Assembly (NCBI GenBank): GCA_033439265.1
Contig: JAVTVX010000034.1
Span: 15,576,501 to 15,640,500 of the forward strand
Direction: 5' to 3'
Length of the DNA: 64,000 nucleotides
Origin: Dillenia suffruticosa
Lineage: Eukaryota > Streptophyta > Magnoliopsida > Dilleniales > Dilleniaceae
Part shown: positions 12,061 through 22,867 of the stretch, piece by piece
How the letters are laid out: each line of letters begins with the position of its first letter
How positions within the stretch are numbered: position 1 is the stretch's first letter
The notes under the pieces: generated by a model
Told to the model about the DNA's origin: nothing
Databases searched by the model: none
What the model saw: the letters and a program-made list of their open reading frames with translations, nothing else
Translations under genes and position numbers: made by a program

Positions 12061-12425
12061 AACCTTAAAATTTTCAACCATTTCTAAAGACTATATACCC
12101 AGACATTTTCAATATTTAGGTCTTGATATATACCAACTATTTGATAGTTTTCAATATTTAAGACTCTAGAATAGTATAAAACATTTGCATTTGTATGGTG
12201 GTTGTTAATTTAAAAGTGTGCCTAAAAGTTGAGAAAGAAGAGAGAATTAGTTGCATCATAATGCAATTCAATATTTATAAATATATATTTATAAATTACT
12301 CCCATAGGATTAGAATTGGTGATTGGTGATGGACGGACAAAAATGTAAATATGTAAATGCAAGTTATATTGATACCTGCATGGTGATTGCGTACGCCTGC
12401 GCTTTGCGCACTTACCTGTCTATGC

Positions 12426-12635
12426 GGTAGAGCCGTGCAGGCAACACAAGGGACCATGTATACCCGCGCCCTGTGCTTGCCTGTGCAGTATAGTTGCATG
12501 GGCAGCATTGGGACCACACAAGCCCACACCTCGTGCTTGCATGCACTGTAGAGCCGCGTGGCCAGTGCGAGGGACCATGCATGCCCCACCACATGCTTCC
12601 TACATGGTAGAGCCGTGCAGCATGGGACTATACAT
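12426..12635. repeat. About 60-bp tandem repeat, 3.3 copies
   Basis: Starts of successive copies at about 12426, 12487, 12547 and 12606 share GTAGAGCCGTGCAGG-like and GGGACCATG-like segments followed by a GTGCTTGC-like end. The unit is GC-rich against an AT-rich background. The frames read through it are by-products of the repeat. Confidence 0.75.
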
Positions 12636-12639
12636 CAGA

Positions 12640-13560
12640 TGCCCAGACCTAATTCGTCTAACTTGGAACAGACTAGCAGCCGATCCAATTTCCTATTTTT
12701 GAGAAAACTAGTCAAAGCCGGTCAACCCGTATTTAATCTAACCAGCAACCCGGTTTGTTTTCCTTGTCTTTTTTTCTTTTGCAAATGTTCCATAAGTGCT
12801 ACTGCAAGACAACCATTGGACCACCACTAGACCACAACCACACGACCAAGACCACAATGTGTGTTGTGTGTATGTAGGTCGTTTTTTTTTTCCTTCCTTT
12901 CTATCTTACTCTTCCTTTTTTTTTTCTTATCTCACTCTCACCCTTTTTTTCCTTGTTTCACTCTCACTCTATTTTTTTCCTTCGCCTTAGGGTCTTTTTG
13001 TTTTTCTTTTTTCCTTCTCCTTTTTCTCATTCAATTTTTCTTACTTCTCTTTTCTCATTGAACCCTAAACCTGTTTAACTTTAATAATATATTCAAGCCT
13101 AGGGTAACTTAGGAATTAGGGTTTGATGTATTTGAATGTGATACGTAATGTAATATTTAGATGAATTTAGATAAATGAATTATAACTTAATATATATTTT
13201 GAACATGATTTGGTGATTTATTATTAAATATATAGATTTTTTGTATTATTAATATATTATAATTTAAATTTATTTATGAGTGAGGGTTTCACACAGTCAC
13301 GTATGCCTGCGCCCCTCGCTTGCCCCCATCTGGTAGGCTTATCTTGAGTAGCACAAATAAATTCCATATATATAGACACACAAATACAATTTTGCACAAA
13401 TAAATTTCATAAATTTTATATATGGTGTATCATTTGGAAAAATAAAAAACTAAAAAAAACAATAAAGAGATACAATTAAAGTACAAGTAATGGAAATTGA
13501 AAAATGATAAAAAATAAATGTCATTGTGCGAAGCAATGTTCAAGTGTAAACAAAAATAAA
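12640..13560. other. No gene; pyrimidine tract and AT-rich sequence
   Basis: 12870-13060 is a long pyrimidine-rich tract (TTTTTCCTT and CTCACTCTC words), which explains the hydrophobic frames over it. AT-rich sequence follows to 13280, then a short GC-rich piece (13300-13335) related in wording to the 12426 repeat. Confidence 0.5.
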
Positions 13561-13625
13561 GAAATGACCACTATTATCATGAAATTACCACTTACCACAA
13601 CTTATCACGAACTTACCATAATAAC
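13560..13625. repeat. Second small cluster of ACTTATCAC-type words
   Basis: ACCACTTACCACAACTTATC followed by GAACTTACCATAA, the same word family as 11640-12060. It precedes the SIRE insertion at 13840. Confidence 0.5.
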
Positions 13626-13839
13626 GCTATAGCGTTGCATCTTATTACCTCTTGCAAATGGTTGATATCTTAACCCTTAAATAGTCCCTAAACAACAACC
13701 GTTAGAATAGTATATATAGCATAGTAATAGATTATAAACTTAACAAATGATATAGGCATAGCACTTATGGAGAGGAACACTCATGTATATTCAAACCATA
13801 ACCGTCCTAATTGAACATACGGTGCAATATATAGATTAC

Positions 13840-15592
13840 TGTTATTCAACTTGAGGGGAGTGGTGAATAGTTGAATATAGACTTTTGACACTTTTTCTAA
13901 ATTTTAAAACTTTATGACAGTGAATGAAAGCAGGTAAAAAAGATACAAAGAATTTTTATAGTGGTTCCACCAAACCCGGTGTACGTCCACTCCCAGGCTT
14001 CCTTTGGATTTTTCACTAAATGCTTAGTTTACAAATTTGATTACAGGCTCCGGTTAAACCTCAAACAGTATTATGTCTGAACACTACAATTCAATCTCAC
14101 ACAAACTGAATTTTGGACTTTTCTAGACTTAAAGCAGTATCGCACATTCCTTAATCTTTGACACTCAAATTAATCTATAAAAGAAAGTAAAGAATTGAGG
14201 CTTACTTTCCTCGAATTTGATAGAATGAAATACTCGAAAAGACACATAATACAATTAAAGCTTTCAAGTGTACAAAGATGAGATTTTTCAGTATATAATT
14301 GGAGCTCTTAATTCAAGTCGTGTCTCGTGTGTTACCTTCTCTAATTTTTGCTCACGATATTTATTGAAGCATTGAATAGAGCCATTGAGGGTTGGTGAAG
14401 GTTGTTGCATTCGAACGATAGGTATTTAATTTTCGCTATTACTACTTCTGCAACTGTTTCTTCCTTTGCGCTGAAGTTTCGTTCTCTTTACCGGTACCTC
14501 TTTTAAATAGGCTAATCAGATTTTGTTTGCTTTGCATTTGAACGTTAGTTTTGATAAAAGAGGAAATATTTCAGAGATCAAAAAAAGAAGTCGTCCGTTA
14601 GGTTAAAAAATGTTTCCCAAATTTGGTTTTTGACACTGCAGGTTGACAGATTTGTTGAGAATATCGACCTGAATTTGAATCATTCATAGTGTATTTATAT
14701 GTAAACAGGTCGACAAGATACTATTTCGGGTCGACAAGGAACTGTGCCAAATAAAATTGGTGGACACGAAATTTTTAATTGGTCGATGTGTTTACTCGGG
14801 TCGACAAATATTTTGCTGTGTCGATATGCAGTATTTAAGAAACATAATGGACGGATCGACATGTGCTCATCAAGGGTTGATGTGTCACTATTCACTTATT
14901 GAATTGGTCGACGTGTTTAAGTGAATTGGTTGATGTGTTTTGGCCAGGTTGACAAGAATAGAGCAGATTGATGAGTGTGTTTCTGACTCAAATATCATCA
15001 GGTTGATGTGTTAATATTTGACATCGAATTGATTGACATAGTGTATGAAATTGGTGGACATGACACTATTCAGGTTAATATGTTACAAATCAGGTTGATA
15101 TGTATTTGAACTAGCAAATTGATGTGTTGCATCAACGGGTTGACATGTTACTATTCATAAGTTAAATTGGTTGATATGTAAGAATGAATTAGTTGACAGT
15201 TACTATTCATGCCATCTCAAGTCGACATAATTTGTGCAGACATTGATGTCCTAATATATTCTCCATTGTTAGTGTCGATGTCTAATGTGTTCAGGTCGAC
15301 GTACTTGAGCAATTGGTCGATGTGTAATTTTAAATTAGCCCACTTGACTTCCTATGTCAATATGCGCTTGTGTGGGTCGAAGTGTTTAAACTTATGTTTC
15401 TAATAGAAAACATTTGGCTCAGGTCAACAAGAGCATCAAACTGGTCGATGTGTGTGTGAATGTCACGAGTCGATATATTTTCTAAGCAGGCCGACCTGTA
15501 CTGTAGGATTCTAAATTTTCTTATCTGTTTTCTTATATTCTTAAACTCTTTTCCTTCTAGCCACTCGTCATCAAAACTCTATTAGATCAATA
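13840..15592 (-). repeat. 3' LTR of the SIRE-type element
   Basis: Direct repeat of 22868-24675. In the element's orientation it is the downstream LTR because the polypurine tract abuts it. From about 14640 to 15500 it carries many copies of a GGTCGACATGT-like word. Frames inside the LTR are not genes. Confidence 0.9.
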
Positions 15593-15606
15593 TTCTCCCC
15601 CTTTTT
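15593..15606 (-). other. Polypurine tract of the SIRE-type element
   Basis: Minus strand reads AAAAAGGGGGAGAA immediately before the 3' LTR, the expected plus-strand primer for reverse transcription. Confidence 0.9.
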
Positions 15607-16458
15607 GATGATGACAAAACTTTTAGAGTTCAATTTATGATACCTTGTCATTTTAAATTCTAATTTCTAGGCATTTATACTTTGATGAACTTCAATTGAG
15701 TATTCCATTCTCCTTAGCACATTTCTAACTCAATGTGCAGATACTACTCATGTAGACATCACACATTTCATTACTCTCAGCATGTGCTCACCGTATATTA
15801 CCGTATCACATACGCATACACATATGCACTTGTGCACTTAGTTACTGCATGTAAACTTTAGTTTGCACTTTACATTCATCAGCACACACATAACTATTAG
15901 TTCAACACCATATTACAGTACACTCACTTAGCACATTGATTTTCACAATACACAACTCAGCACAGACTGAAAGTTTGCACACGACATTCACTGAAAGTTT
16001 GCACATGACATTCAGCAGTACCAGCACATAGCACCAGCACGTTTGCATATATTTCAACAACACAACACATATGTCAGCAAGCATATATTCAATACATGTA
16101 CTCTATTTCACAATCACAGCCAAATCATCACAGTAGAATTTTATTTCACAATCACGGCCAAATCATCACTAGAATTTTCTCCCCCTTTTGTCATCAACAA
16201 AACAGAAGTATGCATGAAAAACAGCATATGTCAGCATTACCAATTCTATGTACTTAGCAGTCACATTGATATACACAGAAAACTCAATTTGCATTCTTTA
16301 AGACTGATATGCATTAACAAAATTCAGATTCAACAAAGTTCTTCAGTAGCCTAACCAAATATGCAAATCTCAGAAAAACCTTAATCCTAAATTAGAGTGA
16401 ACAGAAACAAGAATCAGAAAAAGGAAGCAGAAAATAGTTGGACTTCAAGACTTCTAGA
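15607..16458 (-). other. Non-coding 3' internal region of the SIRE-type element
   Basis: Between the polypurine tract and the extra ORF. Rich in CAGCACA and CACATA words, with short repeats such as CTGAAAGTTTGCAC (15967 and 15991). No coding domain seen. Confidence 0.6.
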
Positions 16459-17429
16459 CTAGATGGATTTTGATGTTTTGAGATCTTTCTCTGGCTTTTC
16501 CTTCTCCTTTAACAAAGCATCCAATTTTTCTTGGAGTGAACAGAAACAACAATCGTATCCTTTTCAATATCTATCCTATTCTTTGAAAGGATATCAGTGA
16601 TCATACTTGCGTATGGCAGTGAAGAGCTTTTAGACCTATGTGCTATGATCATGAAGTGAGGACCAATGTAATGGAAACCAGGGTTCTTGCCACCAATAAT
16701 GCAGGTCATTATCCATAAGTCCTCCTTTGAAATTGTTGTATAGCTGCCTCCTCTCAGTCTAAATACATGACTAACTATCAAATATAAGATTCTTTCATGA
16801 AAGTTAAGTTCAGTAGCACTAGTATTCACTACAGTCAGATTGTCATCACCAAAAACTATTCTAGCATTGTCCAAATAACTTGCTTTCATGTAGGGGTTCA
16901 CATTTCTCACAAGATGCCCATGACATGCTATTGTCTTCACAGTTCTTCCTAAGGGTCACTTTGAACTCTTTTCCACTCACAAAGGTTTTGAATGCGCATG
17001 ATACAAAATGGTCATCTAGGGTGATTCTCATTTCATCCGTAGGTTCTTTGACTTCTAGATTGTTGTAAAACAATTTGACTTCTTTCTCATGAATATACTT
17101 GTTAGGATTCAAAAGATAAGTAAGGCATACCTCTATTAGATATTCTTCGTACTTGAACCCAATTTTTTTCAAAAACTCCCAATCAATCAATCGACCGTGG
17201 TTCATCTTTCTTTCGAAAACTTCCTATCATATAGTTTATTATATTCAATCATCTGAAACTCATAGGTGTTAAACTGAGGGAATGGTTGCGGTAGAGGGGC
17301 TGTTGGTTTCACGGGTTGCGCAAAGGAGGAGGTGCCCTTTTCCATCGGTTTGGTAGGTCATTTCGAGGGTTTCGTAGGTTTCTTGATAGCCATTTTCGTC
17401 TTAGGAGCCATTTTCGTCTTAGGAGCCAT
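16459..17429 (-). pseudogene. Extra 3' ORF of the SIRE-type element (putative plant transposon protein)
   Basis: Starts at an ATG at 17429 with a duplicated MAPKTK peptide and continues through a proline-rich linker. It then passes through two overlapping frames (17205-16861 and 16940-16509). Motifs include RLIDWEFLKKIGFKYEEYL, FHERILYLIVSHVF with RGGSYTTISKEDLW, and a lysine/glutamate-rich tail ending near 16459. This matches the general pattern of the additional ORF downstream of pol in SIRE/Maximus elements, sometimes described as env-like, whose function is not settled. At least one in-frame stop and two frameshifts break it. It is in the sense orientation with gag-pol. Confidence 0.65.
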
Positions 17430-17559
17430 CTAGATTTGATTCTTGAGAGGGTAAGGATGATTAGGGTTTCAATCTAGGAATTGGGGTTTCGAATTTGGGA
17501 GGTTAGGGTTTCGAAAGAGAGAGGGAAAGTTTGAAATTTGGGAATTAGTGTTGGATAGG

Positions 17560-17880
17560 TCGATGTACCGACTGTTGGTATTCTATTAGGCATGTCTCAA
17601 GTCGACAGGATTAAGTACACAACGACCTATTTGATTGTTTCGAATGATTAGGTTGACATACTAAAAGAGGTATCGACCTGCCTTCTTTCTGCTTCTCAGG
17701 TTGACATCATTAAGGATGGGTCGATTTGTCATTTCTGGAGTTTGGTTCTAAGTGTTGGTTCGTGATAAGGTCGACATGGACTATTTCTCCAACGTCAAAC
17801 AGGTCGACATGACTCTATACATTTTCAAATTGGACGATAAATTTTCATAATTAGGTCGACCCTTAGTTTATTTTTCAGAA
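17560..17880. repeat. Short cluster of GGTCGACATG-type words between pol and the extra ORF
   Basis: About eight to ten variants (GGTCGATGTACC, AGTCGACAGG, AGGTTGACAT, AGGTCGACATGG and others) in 320 bp, the same word family as in the LTRs, lying upstream of the extra ORF's ATG. Confidence 0.65.
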
Positions 17881-17914
17881 AACTAATACTCCGTTTTTCA
17901 TTTCGTCTTCTTTA

Positions 17915-19420
17915 TCTTTTCATTTCTATCATTCCCAAATCCTTTCTTAATTCACAGAACCTATTTTTATCTAATGGTTTGGTAAGAATATCAGCAATTT
18001 ACTTTTGAGTGTCAATGTATTCAAGAACAATCTCATTCTTTAGAACATGATCACGGATGAAATGATATCTTACTTCTATGTGTTTGGTTCGAGAGTGGTG
18101 AACTAGGTTCTTTATGAAATTTATTACACTTGTGTTATCACATTTGATTGGTATGCATCAAAGTCTAGCCCGTAGTCTTTCATTCGGTATTTAATCCAAA
18201 GTATCTGTGCTATGCACTATCCGGCTGAGACATATTCAGCTTCTGTAGTTGACAAAATCATACTACTTTGCTTCTTAGAAGACCATGATATCAACATACT
18301 TCTGAAGAATTGACAAGTACTATTTGTACTTTTTCTATCCACTTTGCATCCAGCAAAGTCAACATCACAAAACCCATACATTTAAAAGCTTGGTTTCTGT
18401 TATACCAAAGTCCTAAGTGTGTCATTTCCTTTAAGTCTCTAAAGATTCTTTTGACTGTAACCAAGTGGGACTCTTTAGGATCTGATGGAAATCTAGCACA
18501 AAACTATACACTGAATTATATGTCAGGTCTTGAAGCGGTAAGATAGAGTAATGACCCAATCATGCTTCTATAAAGTTTTTGGCAAATTGACTTGCTATTT
18601 TCATCTTTGTCTAATTTAATGTTTGTGCTCATTGGTGTTGCCTTGCAGTTACTAAACCCAAATCTTTTAATTAAATCACTTGTATATTTTGATTGATTTA
18701 AGAAGATTTCATTTTCTGATTGTTTGATTTGCAGAACTAGTTTAGCTCACCCATCATTCTCATTTCAAATTCTCCTTACATTTTGGCTGCAAATTTCTCA
18801 AATATTCTAGTACTAGTTCCTCCAAATATTATGTCATCTATGTATATTTGTATGATCAAGAAATTATCATATCTATTTTTGACAAATAGAGTGGTATTTA
18901 CTCTCTCGTACAAATTCAATTTCTGTAAAAAAATTACTTAATCTTTCATACCAAACTCTACGAGTTGTTTCAGACCATATAAGACTTTGGTTAGTTTGTA
19001 CACATGTTCAGGACACTTAAGATCTTCAAATCATGGAGGTTGTTTAATGTACATTGTCTCATTTAAATAACCATTCAAAAATGCACTTTTGACATGCATT
19101 TGGTAAAGCTTGAAATTCATAAAGCAGGAGAAGACAAGCAATATTCTTATGGCTTGTAATCTTGCTACTGGTGTATAAGTTTTATTGTAATCAATTCCTT
19201 TTTCTTAACTATAACCTTTTGCCACTAATTTTGTTTTGTTTCTTGTGATTGTGCCAAATTCATCAAGCTTATTTCTGAAAACCCATTTGGTTCTAATTAC
19301 TTATGGATCTATGGGTCTAGGCACCAAATTCCATACCTTATTTCTTCCAAACTGATTCAGTTCATCTTGCATTGCTATAATCCAATGTTCATCCGCTAAG
19401 GTTTCATTCACTTTTTTGGG
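17915..19420 (-). pseudogene. SIRE-type copia reverse transcriptase and RNase H (broken)
   Basis: Minus-strand translation shows the copia RT entry region (NKVWNLVPRP then TKWVFRNKLDE, about 19350-19250) and the catalytic box YIDDIIFG (about 18845). The RNase H motif AEYVSA (about 18230) and the terminal ADILTKPLDKNRFCELRKDLG (about 17985-17935, split here only by description) complete the set. Stops are frequent, including one after AEYVSAG. The order from integrase to RT to RNase H is that of Ty1-copia. Confidence 0.88.
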
Positions 19421-20460
19421 TTCGTTCTGAGAAATAAAGGCCACATACTCATATTGATTGTGGATTGTAGATTTTGTTCTTACTCCAGAACTAATACTCC
19501 CAATTATGTTTTCTGGATTTACATCTTTCCTAATCTGAGGATATTTGGTTTCTTACTCCTTCTGTATTTCATTTCTTTCCTCCTGCACCGTGAGTTCATT
19601 TGGTTATTCTTTCTGACTATTTGCATCATCAGATATGCTTATTTCATTTAATTTCTCAATCATTTCATCGTCATCTATTATTTTTTGATTGATGTCATTT
19701 TCTTCATCAAATTCTACGTAAATCGACTCTTCCACTATCATAGTTCTTTTATTATAAACTCTATAAACTTTGCTTGCTAGAGAATAGCCTAGAAAGATTC
19801 CTTCATCACTTTTGGCATCCAATTTTCCTAATGTTTCTTTTCCATTGTTCAACACAAAGCTTTGCATCCAAACACTCTAAAATATGATATATTTGGTTTC
19901 CTCCCTTTGTAAAGTTCATAAGGGGTTTTCTTTAGGATTAGTCTCACTTGTGCTATATTCAAAATGTAGCATGATGTGTTTACTGCTTCTGCCCAAAAGA
20001 ATTTAGGTAAATTATTTTCACAAAGTATTGTTCAAGCCATTTCTTGGAGGGTTCTATTTTTTCTTTCTACCACTCCATTTTATTGAAGTGTCCTAGGAGC
20101 TCATAAGTTAAGGTTAATGCATATTGATTGCAGAATTCATCTATAGTTTTATTCTCAAACTCCTTGCCATAATCACTCCTAATCTCTTAATGGACAATCC
20201 TTTCTCATTTTGAATTTTTTTGCATAATCTAATGAATGTCTCACTAGCTTCTTCCTTTTTGGCAAGAAATAACACCCATGTGAATCTGGAGTAATCATCA
20301 ATGAATACAAACCATAATATTTCCTCATAAACTTTGTATTCTAGTAGCATCAAACAAATCAATATGAAAAAGTTCTAGAGAACTTCCTGTTGACACACAA
20401 TTTTAGATTTAAAAAGTGTTTTTGTTTGCTTTCCTTTCATACATACATCACACAGTTTAT
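19420..20460 (-). pseudogene. SIRE-type copia integrase (broken)
   Basis: CDVCMKGKQ (about 20455-20430) is the end of the integrase zinc-binding domain. FIDDYSRFTWVLFLAKKEEA (about 20300-20240) is the start of the catalytic core with its first aspartate. The C-terminal frame 19867-19604 carries LGKLDAKSDEGIFLGYS and VYNKRTMIVEESIYVEFDE, the conserved copia integrase tail. Stops and frameshifts separate these blocks. Confidence 0.88.
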
Positions 20461-20479
20461 CTTTTTCAAATTTCAATTT

Positions 20480-20960
20480 TGGAAGACCTTGAACTATATC
20501 TTTCCTAACTAATTTTGAAATTGTGTCCATGCTAGTATGTCTAAACTTCTATGCCATAGTCATAAAGAATTCTTATTCACTGTAACTAGACATGATTCGT
20601 TTGAGAGTTCTAAAAGATATAGGTCAATTGCATATATGTTTCCTCTTTTATAGCCGGTAAACTTTGTAAGTCCAGAGGATTTTTCAATAATAGAGCATGC
20701 ATAAGCTTTAAACAGTTCAAAATAGCCTTTGTCACACAGTTGACTAATACTCAATAAGCTAAATTTCAATTCAGAGACAAACAACACATTTTGAATTTGA
20801 GATTCAGAAGACTTACCTCAAATATTGCCTATGCAGACAACCTTTCCTTTTGAATTATCTCCAAACGTGACTTTTCCTCCTTTCTTGCTTTCAAGATGAG
20901 AGAATTTCGATGCGTCTTCGGTCATGTGTCTTGAGCATCCACTGTCTATGCACCACACAG
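20480..20960 (-). pseudogene. SIRE-type copia protease and pre-integrase domain
   Basis: WCIDSGCSRHMTED (about 20953-20910) is the copia aspartic-protease active site with D-S-G. It is followed by VTFGDNSKGKV (about 20870) and the GAG-pre-integrase frame at 20787-20560 (ELKFSLLSISQLCDKGY and later GNIYAIDL). The protease cleaves the polyprotein. Confidence 0.85.
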
Positions 20961-20989
20961 ACTTGTCGGGAGATTCTCTGTACACCTAC

Positions 20990-22808
20990 AGTGAAAAAAC
21001 AATCACACTTTTGCTTTTGGTACCCATATCTTTTTAGGTTCGGCTGAGTTAGCTCTGAACTTATCTTTGGGAATCCATTTTAAGGTAGTTCTTGAGGTGT
21101 TTAGAAACCAGCTATCAAAAATTGAATGTCCATTCTTCTTGCTGTAAGTGCAGACTCTGTTAGGTGTCTTTGGTTTCTTAGTATAGTTTGAATCAATGTT
21201 TTTAAATCTACAGCTTTCATATTTGTGCCCAACCTTCATGCACGTGTGACATCTTTCTAGTTTAGCATTTTCAAAGCTTGATACAAAGAATCTATGCAAC
21301 CCTTTTTGTGTTTGGTTAGGGTTAAATCCCAATCCTGCCTTATCAAACACAGCTTTTTGGATTCCTAGCATGGCATCTAGTTTTTTTTTGCCTGAGATGA
21401 ATTTCATTAGGACAGTGTTCAGCTTACTGCTCTTTTCTTTTAAAATCTCTAATTCTTTCTTTAATAGTATGTTTTCATTTGCTAGAGTATCTTTACCTTT
21501 TTCTGAACAATTACCATTTAATTTATTCTTTAGTTAATCAACGTACACATTCAATTCAGTATATTTTCTTTTTAGCTCATTTACTTCACCTTTTGATTTT
21601 TCTGATTTTTTTTTTATATTTTCAGTCAATTCCTTCCTTAGCAAATTATTTTTTTAGTAATTCTACTAAAACCTCACGTAATTCAGAGATGGAAAACTCA
21701 TTTTTAGATTTAGAACATGATGAATAGAGTGTGGAGTTTATCTTACTGACAGAAAATTCTTCATTTGCTATAAAACAAATGTTTACTTATTTCTCATTTT
21801 GCTCTTCATCACTTGAGCTTGAATCTTCATCACTCCATGCAGCAAGTGCATTTTTCTTTTTCTTCTCTTTTTTGTCCTTTTTGTGCTTCTTTTCATCCTC
21901 CCTTTTTAAAGAGGGGAGGTCAGCCTTCATGTACCCTAGCTTTTTGCATTCAAAGTATCTGATTTCTTCATTCTTTTATGGCTTTTTGAAGAATGACTTA
22001 TTTTTGTTCCTTTTCTTCATCATGAATTTTTTGAATTTTCTTGTTAGAAGAGCTTCACCATCTTCATCTTCATCTTTTTCTGAACTGGAGGTGCTTTCCT
22101 CATTGTCAACCTTCAAGGCTATCCCTTTGCCTTTTTTTTCTTTGGTAGGCTCATTCACATTGAGTTTCATTTCATGGGTTATCAAGGATCCCACGAGTTC
22201 ATCCATTGTCAGAGTCTCAAGATTTTTGGACTCTACAATTGTTGTTACTTTGGCCTCCCAAGACTTTGGTAGACTTCTCAGAATTTTGTTTAACATGTCT
22301 TCTTGAGGGATTCCTTTCCCAAGTAGTCTGAGCTCATTAGTTACTTTGTTAAATCTTGTGATTATCTCATTGATTGCTTCTTGATCGTTCATCTTGAAAA
22401 CTTCGTATTCTTGCTTCAGCAATCTGATTTTGCTCTTATGTATTTGGTCAGTTCTTTCGTAGGTGGCCTCAAGTCTTTCCCAAATCTCTTTTGCTGTTAT
22501 GCAAGAAGAGACTCGATTATATTTGTTGACGCTTAGTGCAAGGTGAAGAAGATTTATAGTTTTACAGTTGGCTTGATAGGCTTTCTTTTGTTCCACAGTC
22601 ATGTTTTTCAATTTTAGCTGCACACAAACTCCATTTATCCCTTCAGTGGGGAATTCGACTCCTTCGATCATTTCCCATGCATTTAGGTCCTGTGCAATGA
22701 TGAAGTTGTGCATCCTTTGCTTCCAGTAGCTGAAATTGTTTCCATTGAAGAATGGTGCAGGCTTGTAGAGCAAACTTCAACTGGTACGTTGTTACCGTTA
22801 ATTGCCAT
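20990..22808 (-). pseudogene. SIRE-type copia gag (broken)
   Basis: An ATG lies at 22808 just after the primer site. The main frame 22773-21976 has the copia gag pattern: FNGNNFSYWKQRM, AWEMIEG, EIWERLEATYE, LPKSWEAKVT and DELVGSLITHEM. The usual first zinc knuckle (about 21965-21920, YFECKKLGYMKADLP) has lost three of its four metal ligands. A second knuckle, CHTCMKVGHKYESC (about 21251-21210), is intact. A lysine-rich, serine/glutamate-rich stretch and a coiled-coil-like segment lie between. One frameshift separates the ATG from the main frame. Confidence 0.88.
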
Positions 22809-22852
22809 TTGGATATTTGGTATTAAACTGTTAAGCCTTTTGACAACACACC

Positions 22853-22867
22853 CATTCTGATACTAAT
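22853..22867 (-). other. Primer-binding site, initiator tRNA-Met type
   Basis: Minus strand reads TTAGTATCAGAATGG right after the 5' LTR, close to the plant consensus TTGGTATCAGAGC. Confidence 0.8.

Noticed and set aside
12426..12635. Possible CRISPR-like array
   Set aside because: Units are adjacent and diverged with no unique spacers, and the DNA is a plant nucleus.
12796..13061. Hydrophobic plus-strand frames
   Set aside because: Produced by a pyrimidine tract (Phe/Leu/Ser codons).
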